From positions 18,486,879-18,550,878 of the forward strand of contig NC_080056.1 in assembly GCF_026212465.1 (NCBI RefSeq): a stretch of 64,000 nucleotides of DNA. The letters run 5' to 3'. The first letter of the stretch is position 1. The number at the start of each line of letters is the position of its first letter. Positions 12,239 through 23,000 of the stretch are shown in pieces. A model generated the notes under the pieces. The model was not told where the DNA came from and searched no databases. It saw nothing but the letters and a program-made list of their open reading frames with translations. The position numbers and the translations under genes were made by a program. Origin of the DNA: Amaranthus tricolor (lineage: Eukaryota; Streptophyta; Magnoliopsida; Caryophyllales; Amaranthaceae).

Positions 12239-12917
12239 TGTTGGAGTTTTGGCGTGACTTTGAGTGCACCAATGGTGTATGATGAGGTTGGTGATGTGTG
12301 TATGTGTGTGTATGATGATGTGGGAGTCATTATGGGCTTTCTGATGAGCCTCTTGACCCGCACTGTGGCATGCTCGACCAAGCCAATTGGCTCGACCAGA
12401 TCAGTGAGCATTCTAATCTGCCACTCGACTGGAATACAAAACCGCTCGACCAAGGCCATTTCGCTCGACCGGTCGAGCGGGGTCCAAAATGTACTCTATT
12501 TTCTTGCGCGATAAGTTTTACGGGAATGTTTTAATGTGGGCCTTTGCCGAATCATTGGTATACGACTACTACTATAAATAGGAGTCTCATACACTCACTT
12601 CAATGTTGATTCAAACCCTAGCAAAACACAAACCCATTTTCTTTATCTTCTCCAAGTTTAATACTTCATTGTAAGAGTTCTTGAGAACTCCATTGTTTCT
12701 TCACATAATTAAGCAAGCTAACCACCAATGAGGACGTAGCCCACATTGGGGTGAACCTTGTAAATCTTGTGTCTTTTATTTTGCTTTCTTTTTTATAATT
12801 TCTCATTGCTTATTATTGGAGTGTTGTTTACTTGCATTAAACACCCTTGCCATTGGTTTTGGGTGTATTCTAGGGATGAAGATTGAAACTTTAGACCCTA
12901 GTGTGTTTGTTTTATCA
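12239..12917 (+). repeat. Left LTR of the copia element
   Basis: 679 bp, beginning TGTTGGAGTTTTGG and ending TTTTATCA. It contains a cluster of CTCGACC/GGTCGAG motifs (12355-12482) and a TATA box, followed by the R/U5-like region. It matches 16955-17629 with many substitutions. Confidence 0.93.
12573..12580 (+). promoter_or_regulatory. TATA box in the left LTR
   Basis: TATAAATA lies about 90 bases after the CTCGACC cluster and is the likely core promoter of the element. The right LTR has TATCAATA at the same place (about 17287), a substitution expected to weaken it. Confidence 0.6.
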
Positions 12918-12919
12918 AT

Positions 12920-12931
12920 TGGTATCAGAGC
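12920..12931 (+). other. Primer binding site of the copia element
   Basis: TGGTATCAGAGC lies two bases after the left LTR and is complementary to the 3' end of plant initiator methionine tRNA, the usual primer for copia reverse transcription. Confidence 0.9.
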
Positions 12932-12994
12932 TTAAGGCTTTTGTTGGTGTTTGAGAGCGTTTAAGAGTGCAAAACTTGTGGAAACATATCTTCA

Positions 12995-15900
12995 ATGATG
13001 CCAGACATTAAGAAGTTTGATAGGAGTGTAAACTTTGGCTTGTGGCAAGTCAAGATGAAAGCAATCTTGATACAAAATGGGGTGCACAAGGCCCTTGAAG
13101 GTGAAGACAAGAAACCTATTGGAGTAAGTGATGCAAAATGGGAAGAAATGGATGCTAAGGCTCTATCGGCTATCCAACTATGTCTCTCAAATGAAATTTT
13201 GAGAGAAGTTGTGAAGGAGACTACCTATAAAGGGATATGGGAAAAGTTGTAGTCTCTTTATATGGCAAAGAGCGTGACCAACCGGCTGCTCTTGAAGAGT
13301 AGACTCTATGATCTCCGATTGGAGGAAGGTAATTCCCTTAAACTCCATCTTGATGAATTTTATTTCATTGTAATGGACTTGCAAAATATTGATGTTAAAC
13401 TTGATGATGAGGATTTGACCATTAACTTGTTGTGTTCATTACCACCTTCTTACAAGCACTTTAGGGAGACCTTGCTCTATGGTAGAAAGAATTTGAGTAG
13501 TGATGATATTAAAAATGCCTTGACCCAAAGGGACTTGATAGATACACAATTGTCAAGTAAGTCATCTAGTACCTCAAATGATGGTTTGTATGTGAGGGTT
13601 AGAGCCAATGATAAGGGTTCTACTTATGGTAGTGGTAGCAAGGGTAAAAGTAGGTCAAAGTCTAGAAGTTCAAACAAGAACAAAACTTGCAACTATTGCA
13701 AGCTCAAGGGTCACATCAAGAAAGATTGTTGGAACTGGAAAAAGAAGCATTCCAATGATAAGGAGAGGTCTAAGGAGGGCTCTAGTAGTGCCGAGGCTAG
13801 CTATGTGAATGATAGCGATGATGGTGGCGTTTTGGTTGCCACACAAGAGTATAAGGGTGAGAATGAATGGATTCTTGATTTTGGGTGTTCTTTCCATATG
13901 ACACCCAACAAGAGACTATTCACTACCTGTTTGATGGTATGGTGAGAACTTTGTCCGATGTTAGGCATGTTCTCGGGTTGAAGAAGAACTTGATTTCATT
14001 GGGTACTTTAGAAAAGAATGGTTGTAAGATTTCTTGTCAAGGTGGAGTGTTGAAGGTCATAAGAGGTCACTAATTGTGATGAAGGGGAAAATGAACGGGA
14101 GTTTGTATACTCTAGAGGGTTCTACGATCTCCGGCTCCGTGAATGTCTCCACAAGTATCATATCTGATGAAGAGACCAAATTGTGGCACTTGAGGTTAGG
14201 TCATATGAGTAAGAGTGGTATGCATGATTTGAGCAAGCAAGGCTCGTTAGGAGGAAAGCAACTCGAAAATCTTGGCTTTTGCGAACATTGTGTGTATGGG
14301 AAGCATAAGAGAGTGAGTTTTAAATAATCCATCCACAACACCAAGGGAATCCTTGATTATATTCATTCCGATCTTTGGGGGCCTTCTAGGAAGACCTCAC
14401 TTGGTGGGTGCAACTACTTGCTTACTTTTATTGATGACTACTCAAGGAAGGTTTGGTGGCATTTTATCAAGCACGAAGATGATGTATTTGATGTCTTTGT
14501 TGACTAGAAGACCATGATTGAGAAGAAAACCGGGAAGAGCATCAAGACATTGAGAACGGATAATGGTCTTGAGTTTGTTGATAAGAAGTTTCTTCAATAT
14601 TGCACCAAGGAAGGTATAGTGAGGCATAGAACATGTGTTGGAAGGCCTCAACAAAATGGTGTAACCGAAAAGATGAACAAGACATTGTTGGAAAGGGCTA
14701 CGAGTATGATCGCACAAGCTAAGTTGAGCAAGAGGTTTTGGGCCAAAGCTGTTTTTACGACATGCTACTTAGTGAACCGATCTCCACACACCGCATTGAA
14801 CTTTAAGTCCTACAGGAGGTATGGTATAATTCACCGGTTGATTATTCTAATCTTAGAGTATTTGGTTGTCTTGCCTATATTCATGTGAGTCAGCGAAAAC
14901 TTGAACCTAGAGCTAGAAAATGTATTTTCATGGGCTATGGTTTGGGTGTAAAGGGATACAGGGTGTTGTGTGAGAAGACTAAAAAGATCATTACTTCTAG
15001 GAATGTAGTTTTTGATGAGAATGCATTAGTTACTTCTACTGTGAAGAGCACTCTTACTAACAATGCAGGTACATCCAATTACACCCAAGAGGAGGTGGAG
15101 CCTTCCAATATTGATGAAACTGATGATGATGCTCGACATGGAAAAGAAACCGTCTTGCCCACTCAAAGAGTAAAGAGGAAAATTATAACCCAAAGAAGGT
15201 ACATAGAGAAGTGTGACAATGTGACCTATGTCCTCACTATTGCTAGTGAGGTGGAGAGTATGAATGATCCTAATTCTTACAAGGAGGCTATGGCCTCAAA
15301 CGACTCAAGCAAGTGGGTAGTATCTATGAAGCAAGAGATGGAGTCTCTTGCAAAGAAAAAGACTTGGGTTATCATTGAAGCACCTAGAAACAAGAAAGTT
15401 GTGGGGTGTAAATGGGTTTTCAAGAAGAAAGAGGGATCAACTAGCACAAGTGCTCCGGTATACAATGCAAGAGTTGTGGCAAAGGGGTTGACTCAAGTTG
15501 AGGGGATAGATTTTCATGAGGTTTTCTCACCGGTTGTGAAGCATTCTTCCATTAGGACCTTGTTAGCTATTGTAGCTATGGAGGGTCTTGAATTACATCA
15601 ATTGGATGTGAAGACTGCTTTCTTACATGGAGAGTTGGAGGAAGAGATCTTTATGAAGCAACCGGAGGGTTTTGAAGTTAAAGGTAAAGAAAGTCATGTG
15701 TGCCATTTGAATAAGTCATTGTACGGACGAAAACAATCGCCTAGACAATGGTACAAGAAATTTGATTCGTTTATGCTTTCACATGACTTTACAAGGAACT
15801 CCTATGATAGTTGTGTCTATCTTAAGAAGCTTGATAGTGGGTCTACTATATATTTGATCCTTTATGTTGATGACATGCTTGTAGCATGTAGAGTTTTGTT

Positions 15901-16840
15901 TGAGGTGGAGAATTTGAAGGTGTTACTTTCAAGTGAGTTTGACATGAAAGATCTTGGTGAAGCCAAGAAGATACTTGGAATGGAGATATTGAGGGATAGG
16001 GAAAAAGACATATTGTACCTTAGTCAAAGGATGTACATAGAGAAGGTATTAAGAAGATTCTCCATGGGCGATGCAAAGAGTGTATCTACGCCTCTAGCTT
16101 CTCATTTCAAGCTATCCAAGAAGCTATGTCCTCAAACAAAGACGAAGAAGAACAAATGGATGAAATTCCTTACAGTTGCGTAGTTGGTAGCGTTATGTAT
16201 GCTATGGTTTGCTCTAGGCCCATTATTGCTCAGGCAGTTAGCATGGTGAGCCGATATATGTCAAATCCAAGTAAGGGTCATTGGGATGCGCTAAAGTGGT
16301 TGTTAAGGTACATGAAGGGAACCTCAAATGTTCGTCTCAAGTTTGGGAAAAATTCAAGCGGGTTGATTGGGTATATATTTTGATTCCGACTATGCGGGTG
16401 ACTTGGATACTAGAAAATCTACCTTGGGAAATGTTTTTACGTAGGGTGGAACGACGGTGAGTTGGCAATCGTCGCTCCAAAGTGTGGTTGCCATGTCCAC
16501 CACCAAAGCAGAGTATATAGCTATCGCCGAGTCATTTAAAGAGGCAAAGTGGCTAAAAGGGTTGGTTGGTGAGATATGCCGTGAGATGAGCTTGGTGCGT
16601 GTTCATTGTGATAGTGAAAGTGCCATTCATTTGGCAAGAAATTAAAAACACTTTTCATCGAAGAACCAAGCACATCGACATCAAATATAAATTCATCTGA
16701 GATGAAGTTGAGCACAAAAGAGTGCACTTAGCAAAGATAAGCACCGATGGTAATTCGACTGACATGATGACAAAGCCGTTGCCGATCGACAAGTTCACTC
16801 TATGTGTGAACTTGATTGGTTTAGAAGCCTTCTTGATGTG
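12995..16840 (+). pseudogene. Copia gag-pol polyprotein, multiply disrupted
   Basis: Retrotransposon polyprotein, read in pieces. Gag runs from ATG 12995 (MMPDIKKFDRSVNFG) to a CCHC zinc knuckle (CNYCKLKGHIKKDC, 13688-13729). The protease active site at 13877-13885 reads D-F-G where the family has D-S-G or D-T-G. Integrase shows the HHCC zinc region (WHLRLGHM..CEHCVYGK, about 14184-14306) and core residues in TDNGLEF and QQNGVTEK. Reverse transcriptase lies in 14885-16183, with LDVKTAFLHG and the catalytic YVDD at 15863-15874. RNase H follows to about 16840. In-frame stops occur at 13250 (TAG), 14325 (TAA), 14505 (TAG) and 16442 (TAG). Frame changes are seen near 13925, 14050, 14820, 16130, 16370 and 16640. 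The element cannot make a full polyprotein. Confidence 0.93.
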
Positions 16841-16943
16841 AAGCCCCTAAGGGGCATTTATGTGGTGTGTTACTTGTTTAATTGTTTGTAGTGTGTAGTT
16901 GGAGTGTTTTGGAGGAAGTGTGTGATCTTGGTGAACTCAAGTC

Positions 16944-16954
16944 AAGGTGGAGAT
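16944..16954 (+). other. Polypurine tract of the copia element
   Basis: AAGGTGGAGAT directly precedes the TGTTGT start of the right LTR. It is the expected plus-strand primer, with the typical copia GTGGAGATTGTTG junction. Confidence 0.75.
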
Positions 16955-17629
16955 TGTTGTAAGGTGTGACTTTGAGTGCACCAATGGTGTATGATGAGGT
17001 TGGTGATGTGTGTATGTGTGTGTACGATGATGTAGGAGTCATTATGGGCATTCTGATGAGCCGCTCGACCCACGTTGTGGCATGCTCGACCGAGTCAGTT
17101 GGCTCGACCAGATCAGTGAGCATTCTGATTTTCCCCTCGACTGGAATACAGAAGAGCTCGACCAAGGCCATTTCACTCGACCGGTCGAGGGAGGGTCTAG
17201 AACGCACTATGTTTTCTTGCACGATAAGTTTTACGGGAATGTTTTAATGTGGGCCTTTGCACAATCATTGGTATATGACTACTACTATCAATAGGAGTCT
17301 ATTACACTCACTTCAATGTTGATTCAAACCCTAGCAAAACACAAACCCATCTTCTTTATCTTCTCCAAGTGTAATACTTCATTGTAAGAGTTCTTGAGAA
17401 CTCCATTGTTTCTTCACATAATCAAGCAAGCTAACCACCATAGAGGACGTAGCCCACAGTGGGGTGAACCTCGTAAATCTTGTGTCTTTGATTTTGCTTT
17501 CTTTCTTATTGTTTCTCATTGCATATTATTGAAGTGTTGTTTACTTGCATTGAACACCCTTGCCATTGGTCTTGGGTGTATTCTAGGATAAAGATTGAAA
17601 CTTTAGACCCTAGTGTGTTTGTTTTATCA
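16955..17629 (+). repeat. Right LTR of the copia element
   Basis: 675 bp, beginning TGTTGTAAGGTGTGAC and ending TTTTATCA, followed by the target copy TTTCT. It differs from the left LTR by many substitutions and a small length change near its start. Confidence 0.93.
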
Positions 17630-17659
17630 TTTCTCTTAATGATTCTTCTTTTCCATCAT

Positions 17660-17696
17660 AAATTATCCCTTACAATAGAAGTAACCAAAGAATCAG
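17660..17696. repeat. Inverted partner of the kinase-fragment start
   Basis: TTATCCCTTACA followed by AGAAGTAACCAAAGAATCA is, with about two mismatches, the reverse complement of 18036-18069, the part encoding LTGEVTKES. The two copies face each other around the kinase fragment (loop of about 340 bp). Confidence 0.8.
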
Positions 17697-17744
17697 TAAT
17701 CAAAGTGAATTCAAATAAGAGAATGATGAACAGACGAAGGTATA

Positions 17745-18069
17745 TCAGGCCCGACCGACAGCCTTGAAGCATCAAAACAATGTCAGCCATTGATGGTCTA
17801 TCTAAAGGGTCTAGTGAGGTGCAAAGTAATCCAACTTTTATGCCTAACAAGAATTCTTCCCATTTTGATGATTTGGTATCGAGTTCAAGCAATTTGGGTT
17901 CTAAAAGCTCTGCAATTTGACCCTTTTGGAGCTGTCTTTTAACCCATTTAACAATATCTTCATCTTGTGTGAACATCATTGGCCTTTTGCCTGTTAGGAG
18001 TTCAAGCAAGACAATCCCAAAACTGTAGACATTTGATTCTTTGGTTACTTCTCCTGTAAGGGATAAATG
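17745..18069 (-). pseudogene. LRR receptor-like kinase, C-terminal kinase fragment
   Basis: The minus strand encodes the last part of a Ser/Thr kinase domain of an LRR receptor-like kinase: LTGEVTKESNVYSFGIVLLE (subdomain IX), the LLTGKRPMMF block, DEDIVKWVKRQLQKGQ, and the C-terminal LLCTSLDPLDRPSMADIV with the conserved subdomain XI arginine. It closely recalls the At4g36180-type LRR-RLK family. There is no ATP-binding loop, catalytic HRD or DFG, no LRRs and no membrane segment, so it cannot be an active kinase. At about 17752 a one-base loss shifts the frame after GCR; the other frame continues with the expected GPDIPSS. Upstream of 18069 the sequence changes directly to the MULE terminal repeat. 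The family's usual length is over 1000 residues; about 105 remain. Likely a gene fragment captured by the MULE. Confidence 0.85.
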
Positions 18070-18331
18070 ATTATCTACAATCATTGGTCCTCCAAAGAAG
18101 GTGAATGGAAGAGGAAGAAAATGAATGAAGGAGAAGGGGTTATTATGTTTTGATGAAATAGTACAAGGGTACAAATGTAATTTCTCAAGATAACAAATAA
18201 TAAATATTTTTTGATTCATAATGTTACCGTAGCTCAATGTTCTAAAGTACAGTGCTATTTTGTGGAATTTTTTTAAAATTTGCTAACACTTGTCTTTTGC
18301 AAGAGTTTATGCCTACCATGTAGAATATCCC
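18066..18331 (-). repeat. Right terminal inverted repeat of the Pack-MULE-like element
   Basis: Inverted partner of 11456-11727, flanked by the target copy TTTTATATA at 18332-18340. Its inner end abuts the kinase fragment. Confidence 0.8.
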
Positions 18332-18607
18332 TTTTATATATCTTCATACTAAGAATTTTGTGCTTTTCAAGAGGCTTTGTGCTAGTTTGTCATATTTGAT
18401 GTCTTGAGTAGTTAGTTAAAGCCTTATTTTATGCCTAGATCTTGTTATATACAGAAGGTTAAAATAGCTTGATGCAGTGTTACTCAGAAGAGTGAATTGG
18501 GTGCTCTCGATCGAGCAAACAAGTTTGAGAGTATTTTGAAACAGTCACATATAGTGTTTAACGAACAAATGAAATGGAACATCACTAAGTAGTCTGAAGA
18601 AGCAAAC

Positions 18608-20087
18608 ATGTGTGCAAATTTTAATTAATTGCACGCGCATGGTGTACGTATAGCTATACGGGTCGAACTCAGGGAAGCCAATCAACAAATTCGTTTAGTT
18701 TATGACTACGAGATACGGACAAACAATGTAGCTGGGTCGAAAGTCTAACACTACTAATAGCAGTTTTCAAAGTAATGCAAATGAAACTAATAAATAAAGC
18801 TAAGATAAGAATTGATATGAAGATAACAATAATAAAACAAGTCTAGGATGTCAAGAATCGCTTGATTCTGACATGGAAGTCAATTACTCTCATAACTATA
18901 TGAAATCGAGTCTTTGGCATAATTAAATGTGATCTAATTAATCTCAAACTTCCGCTCAAATGATCAATATCGATTTAGGACCTTACTAGTATTAATCCTC
19001 AAACTTTCGTTTTATTAGTTAAACTAATAAGAGTTTAATTTAAATATACCTCAATCCTAAATTAATTATAATCTCAAACTTCCGTTTTATTGAAAAGGTT
19101 AATAAAGATGTTTAAACTAAGGTTCATTAAGCATAGGTTTAATCATAGACCCAAATTTCACACAATTAATAAATCAAAGATTATTCCATGTTTCAAATTA
19201 GAGTCAATTCGTAATCCTAGGGGAGAAATCTACTCACTAGACATACTTAAAAACATGCAATTGACAATGAAGGAAAACCTAATTAAAATGCTAAACGTGG
19301 TAAAAATAAGCAATTAAAGGTAGAGAAGATGAATAATTAAAGAGCAAATTGAAAATACTAACTAATGAAAATATGCATAAAGTATAAAAAACAATGAAGA
19401 AAGTATAATAATGGAGTTTTTGCTACTATGGAAAACCTAAAAACTCAAAGAACAATTCTGAAAATTAAAGGCTAAAAAAGCTGATGATAATAAAAATTAA
19501 CTACCACTATTTATACTAAGACTAAAAAAGTAACTAAATTTCTAATAAAACATAACTGCCTTGCTGATCCAGGAATGGGCGACAAGTCGTCGCCTATAGG
19601 GGTGGCTTTTCGCTTTTCCATAATTGCAAACATAAATCTTCCAAAACTTATGTGCAAAACTTCTGATCTGAGATTTTAAAGTTCAGTGACTGGCGACGAG
19701 TCGTCTATAACCAGGTAAAAGCGACGACTCATCGCTTTCTCTTGTCTTGGCTCTTCACTGCTTTCTTGGTGGCTCCTGGGGAGCTCCTTGACGACTTGGG
19801 CTATAATTTAAATGATCATTCCCCATATTTAGGACATTTTATAGCTCTTTAAACTTCTTTAACTCATGAGGCATCATTTTACTCCTTTCCATAATGCCAT
19901 GCAATAGTACAAGCCACAATCCTTACACAAACATACTCAAATATCACAACAATTAACCCATTTATTCTCAAATAATCAAATCATCATAAACTAGAGTAAA
20001 TGAAGTAAAAACAATCCTAAACCACCACTAAACTTCAAGGAAGGAGCATAAAATAAATACAATAAGTGCAAATAATTGCACTTATCA
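18608..20087 (-). mobile_element. Probable solo LTR or small unclassified element
   Basis: A 1480-bp segment is flanked by the 5-bp repeat CAAAC (18603-18607 and 20088-20092). On the minus strand it begins TGATAAGTGCAATTATTTGC and ends near GCACACA, so the ends are close to TG..CA. Both termini can form small stems (GTGCAA..TTGCAC). Inside are the phrase GGGTCGAACTCAGGGAA (about 18660), three copies of CTCAAACTTYCG (18950-19090), and paired GCGACGA/TCGTCGC stretches (19577-19735). No protein is encoded. A solo LTR best fits size and flanks, but no internal partner is present to prove it. Confidence 0.45.
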
Positions 20088-20092
20088 CAAAC

Positions 20093-23000
20093 GCTGGAAT
20101 GAGTAAGGGGCAATTGAACGAGTGTTTCTCAAGATCAGTTTTGGATAGCTAGTAAACTCTGTCTATAGGTCGAGCTAGCATGCAGGCCACATCTATGTAC
20201 CACATAGCTTTAAGATATTTACGAATAGTCATTTTATAATCTTGCTTCTGCATAGGAAAAACACTTGCTTATTCAAATAGGAGACTCAATTATTCTGAAT
20301 GTCAATCAGTAAATAGTAGTAATCTTTCTCATGAGCCTACAATCATACAATTCACATAAAACCATAAAGTAAATAAAAAAAAAAAATTGTAACTCAAAAT
20401 CAACAAAAACAGAGACACATAAAACCCCACAAGTATTAATTGGATTATCTTCATTCATCTGTATTATCTTTCCATAATTAAAAGTTATGTCAAGCTTACA
20501 TACATTCTTAAAGCATTTGTCCAAAGTTTTCTACAAAAAAAAAACGTCATGATCATTGCATTGATCAGGCAATCATAAATTCACATCTAAGCTCTGGCCT
20601 ACAGTTAATTCTAGATTAATATGTGGTGTAAAAACAGCTAAAGCTAGAATCTATTGTACTTGATGAAAGCGGATTTCCTACAATTAGAATTTTTAGAGTC
20701 CAAAACGCCGCAACTACCTGACAGGCTGACACACATACTCGCTCACACACTCGCTGTTCTTCGATGTGGCGAATGCATTTCAGTTGTAGTGCAAGTTAAT
20801 GTAAAAGATCGTGAAAATGTTGCAGGAGATGTATAAAATTGAGGGTTACAAACAAAAGCGAGTCCATTATAAATTGAAAACAATAAAAAAAAGTCTAGAA
20901 TCACTAATATTGGACTTATAAATTAAAACAATAATTTTTGCAATCGCAGTTATTAGATCAGCAGCGGTAAGTTAATTAAACGTTGAGTTAGGTGTTTATC
21001 TTTATGTGTTGATTGCTTCTGCAGTCCTGAAAGAGTGTATATGATGGTTGATCATAAGCTCAAGGTCGCAGGCTCTTATTTTTCAGCATTGCACATCTAA
21101 TGCAGGCACAGGAGTACCCACATCAGAAGGCATATACACTAGGCAGCAGCAACACCAACAACTATTCTGTTTCAGTGTCTTGTATGAAATTGTGTATTTT
21201 GTTGAGCGTAGTGTGCAACAGAAACAATCGGGAAAATCTTCCCTGACATTTCTGCATGAAAATTTGTAACTCATATTAGAATTAGAATTGTAAACCTTTG
21301 ACAATCTTCCCTGACATTTTATGATCAAATTTAGAATTTCAGTGGCACAACACCAACTTTAGGCACACTATTTATTGATCAATTTACTCCATTGCCAATT
21401 ATCAAATCTACAAAGAAATTAATATAAAAACCTGAATATATCTACACTTTTTATTCAAAGATGAAGAACAAATACATTCAAACAAGAAACATACCAAATT
21501 TTAGCTCATATTACACATTCAAGAATAATAACAACATTCATTACATTTTACCCATCAATATATATGTAGACAACAAGCATTTAGCCGCCCATTAAAAAAG
21601 GTGTTCTTTTATTAATTGCTTGATACAGAGTTTCGTTCTATTTATTTTGTACTTAAAAATGTTAATAAATTGGTGAAAATAATTAAAACAATTTCAATCA
21701 TCACACTCAATCAACTATAGACTCAAATAATTTATGAATTCATAATTCATTCAATTTAATACTCATTGACAATTAAGCTTCTCCTTTATCCAAAATCTTT
21801 ATTCCAACTACTCATATTATTATTTTTTTAATCACTTAAAACTGTTAGGTTAAAACCTACCCCAATATTTTATGTTTGTACACTTACATAAGTTAAGCAA
21901 ATGGACTAAAATTCAAACACCCATCCCCTCCCCTACGTTGGATGGGTATGGCTTATAGATATGATTCAAGATTTAAACAAAATTCTTTTATCCAAACCCT
22001 TTACTTTTTGTCCCTAAAATATCTTCATATATACTACCTTTCTCATAATACTTTGCAAAAAAATTTGAATAAAGCACTTCTTAAGCTCCTCCTAAAGTCC
22101 TACCCGTGCACTTAGGCTCTAAGTCTCTTGATTTTTATTTTTTTTCATCTTCCTAATTTCACTTTATAAAATACCTTATTTTTTTTTATTTATAGTTGAT
22201 GAAACTAAAGAAAATGCAGCTTAGAACACTAACTTAGATCATTATCATTTTGGAGGTGGAAAATTATTTTGGGAGATTATAAGAACATCACTTATGGAGC
22301 ATTAAAGCTTGGAGTATTTATCTTGAAGGATCTTATTTATTATTTTTCTAATTAGTATTCAGTACTAATCCTTGGTGTTAGTATGATATAATTGCTTTCA
22401 TTATATTTAACTTATAGTACGTTAAGTATAAAATAGATTGAGTATGTTAAGTAGGAAGTTAGTTTAATAAAATTTTAATTAAGTTTAATTGAGTGTGTTT
22501 ATGCTAAAAATATTTGTTTTGTATGTTAATTAGTAATTTTTGAATATGTTTAGGGAGCTCGGTGATAAATTATATTCTAGTGATATCAATTAAATATTTT
22601 TTTATTCGTTGTATAAGGATTGTTAATATATTTAAGAATGTTTATGTGTGCATTATTGTTAATATGTTTATGTTAGCCTTTAAACTAGTTTATAAAGTTG
22701 GGTGTTATTGTATGAATATTTTTTTTATTTGAGTATGGTTAAGCTAAGAATGTAGTTATTATACTTTACTTTTGGATATTAAAACTTATCCTTAAAACTA
22801 TACTATATTTAAAAGTTATGGTGTAAATGTTTTTATTTTTTTATGTGATTATGTTAACTATTTAAATTTAGGATTTACTATGATGAATTAAATCAAGTTG
22901 TTTTCAAGTGAAAAAGGCCCAAAAAAACTCATAGGCTATTCAACAACTACCATAGTAAAGAAAAAGTTTTATTTACTATTTTAATTATATCAAGCTATTT

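Larger units (their letters stand above)
12239..17629 (+). mobile_element. Ty1/copia LTR retrotransposon, complete structure, decayed coding
   Basis: 5391-bp element with two LTRs, a primer binding site, a gag-pol region in the order gag, protease, integrase, reverse transcriptase, RNase H (copia order), and a purine-rich tract. An exact 5-bp target duplication TTTCT flanks it (12234-12238 and 17630-17634). The gag start and the tRNA-iMet-type primer site resemble the Tork/Tnt1 group, by family knowledge only. The LTRs differ at many positions, so the insertion is not recent. It lies inside the MULE described at 11456-18331 and is therefore younger than that element. Confidence 0.95.
11456..18331. 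mobile_element. Pack-MULE-like transposon carrying a receptor-kinase fragment
   Basis: The outer ends are inverted copies: GAGATATTCTACATGGTAG at 11456 and, on the reverse strand from 18331, GGGATATTCTACATGGTAG. Similarity runs for about 270 bp on each side (11456-11727 and 18066-18331). Both ends are flanked by TTTTATATA (11447-11455 and 18332-18340), an exact 9-bp target duplication as made by Mutator-like transposases. Without the copia insertion at 12239-17629 the element is about 1.5 kb. The interior holds 11728-12238, with no recognised gene, and 17635-18065, the kinase domain end of an LRR receptor kinase. No transposase is present, so movement would have needed one in trans. Confidence 0.8.

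Noticed and set aside
12136..12514. Open frames across the copia LTR (also 16878-17247)
   Set aside because: They occur at the same place in both LTRs and read through the CTCGACC cluster and promoter; no protein family is recognisable.
17656..18237. 193-codon frame as a functional kinase gene
   Set aside because: It lacks the ATP-binding loop, HRD and DFG, starts inside a transposon terminal repeat, and ends in the inverted duplication. It is a captured fragment.
19090..19317. 75-codon frame (MKRLIKMFKLRF..)
   Set aside because: It sits inside the solo-LTR-like element, is Lys/Ile/Asn-rich as expected from AT-rich DNA, and resembles no family.
20654..20836. 60-codon frame (MYLMKADFLQLEF..)
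   Set aside because: No recognisable domain, no splice partners, and isolated in AT-rich DNA. It may be chance.
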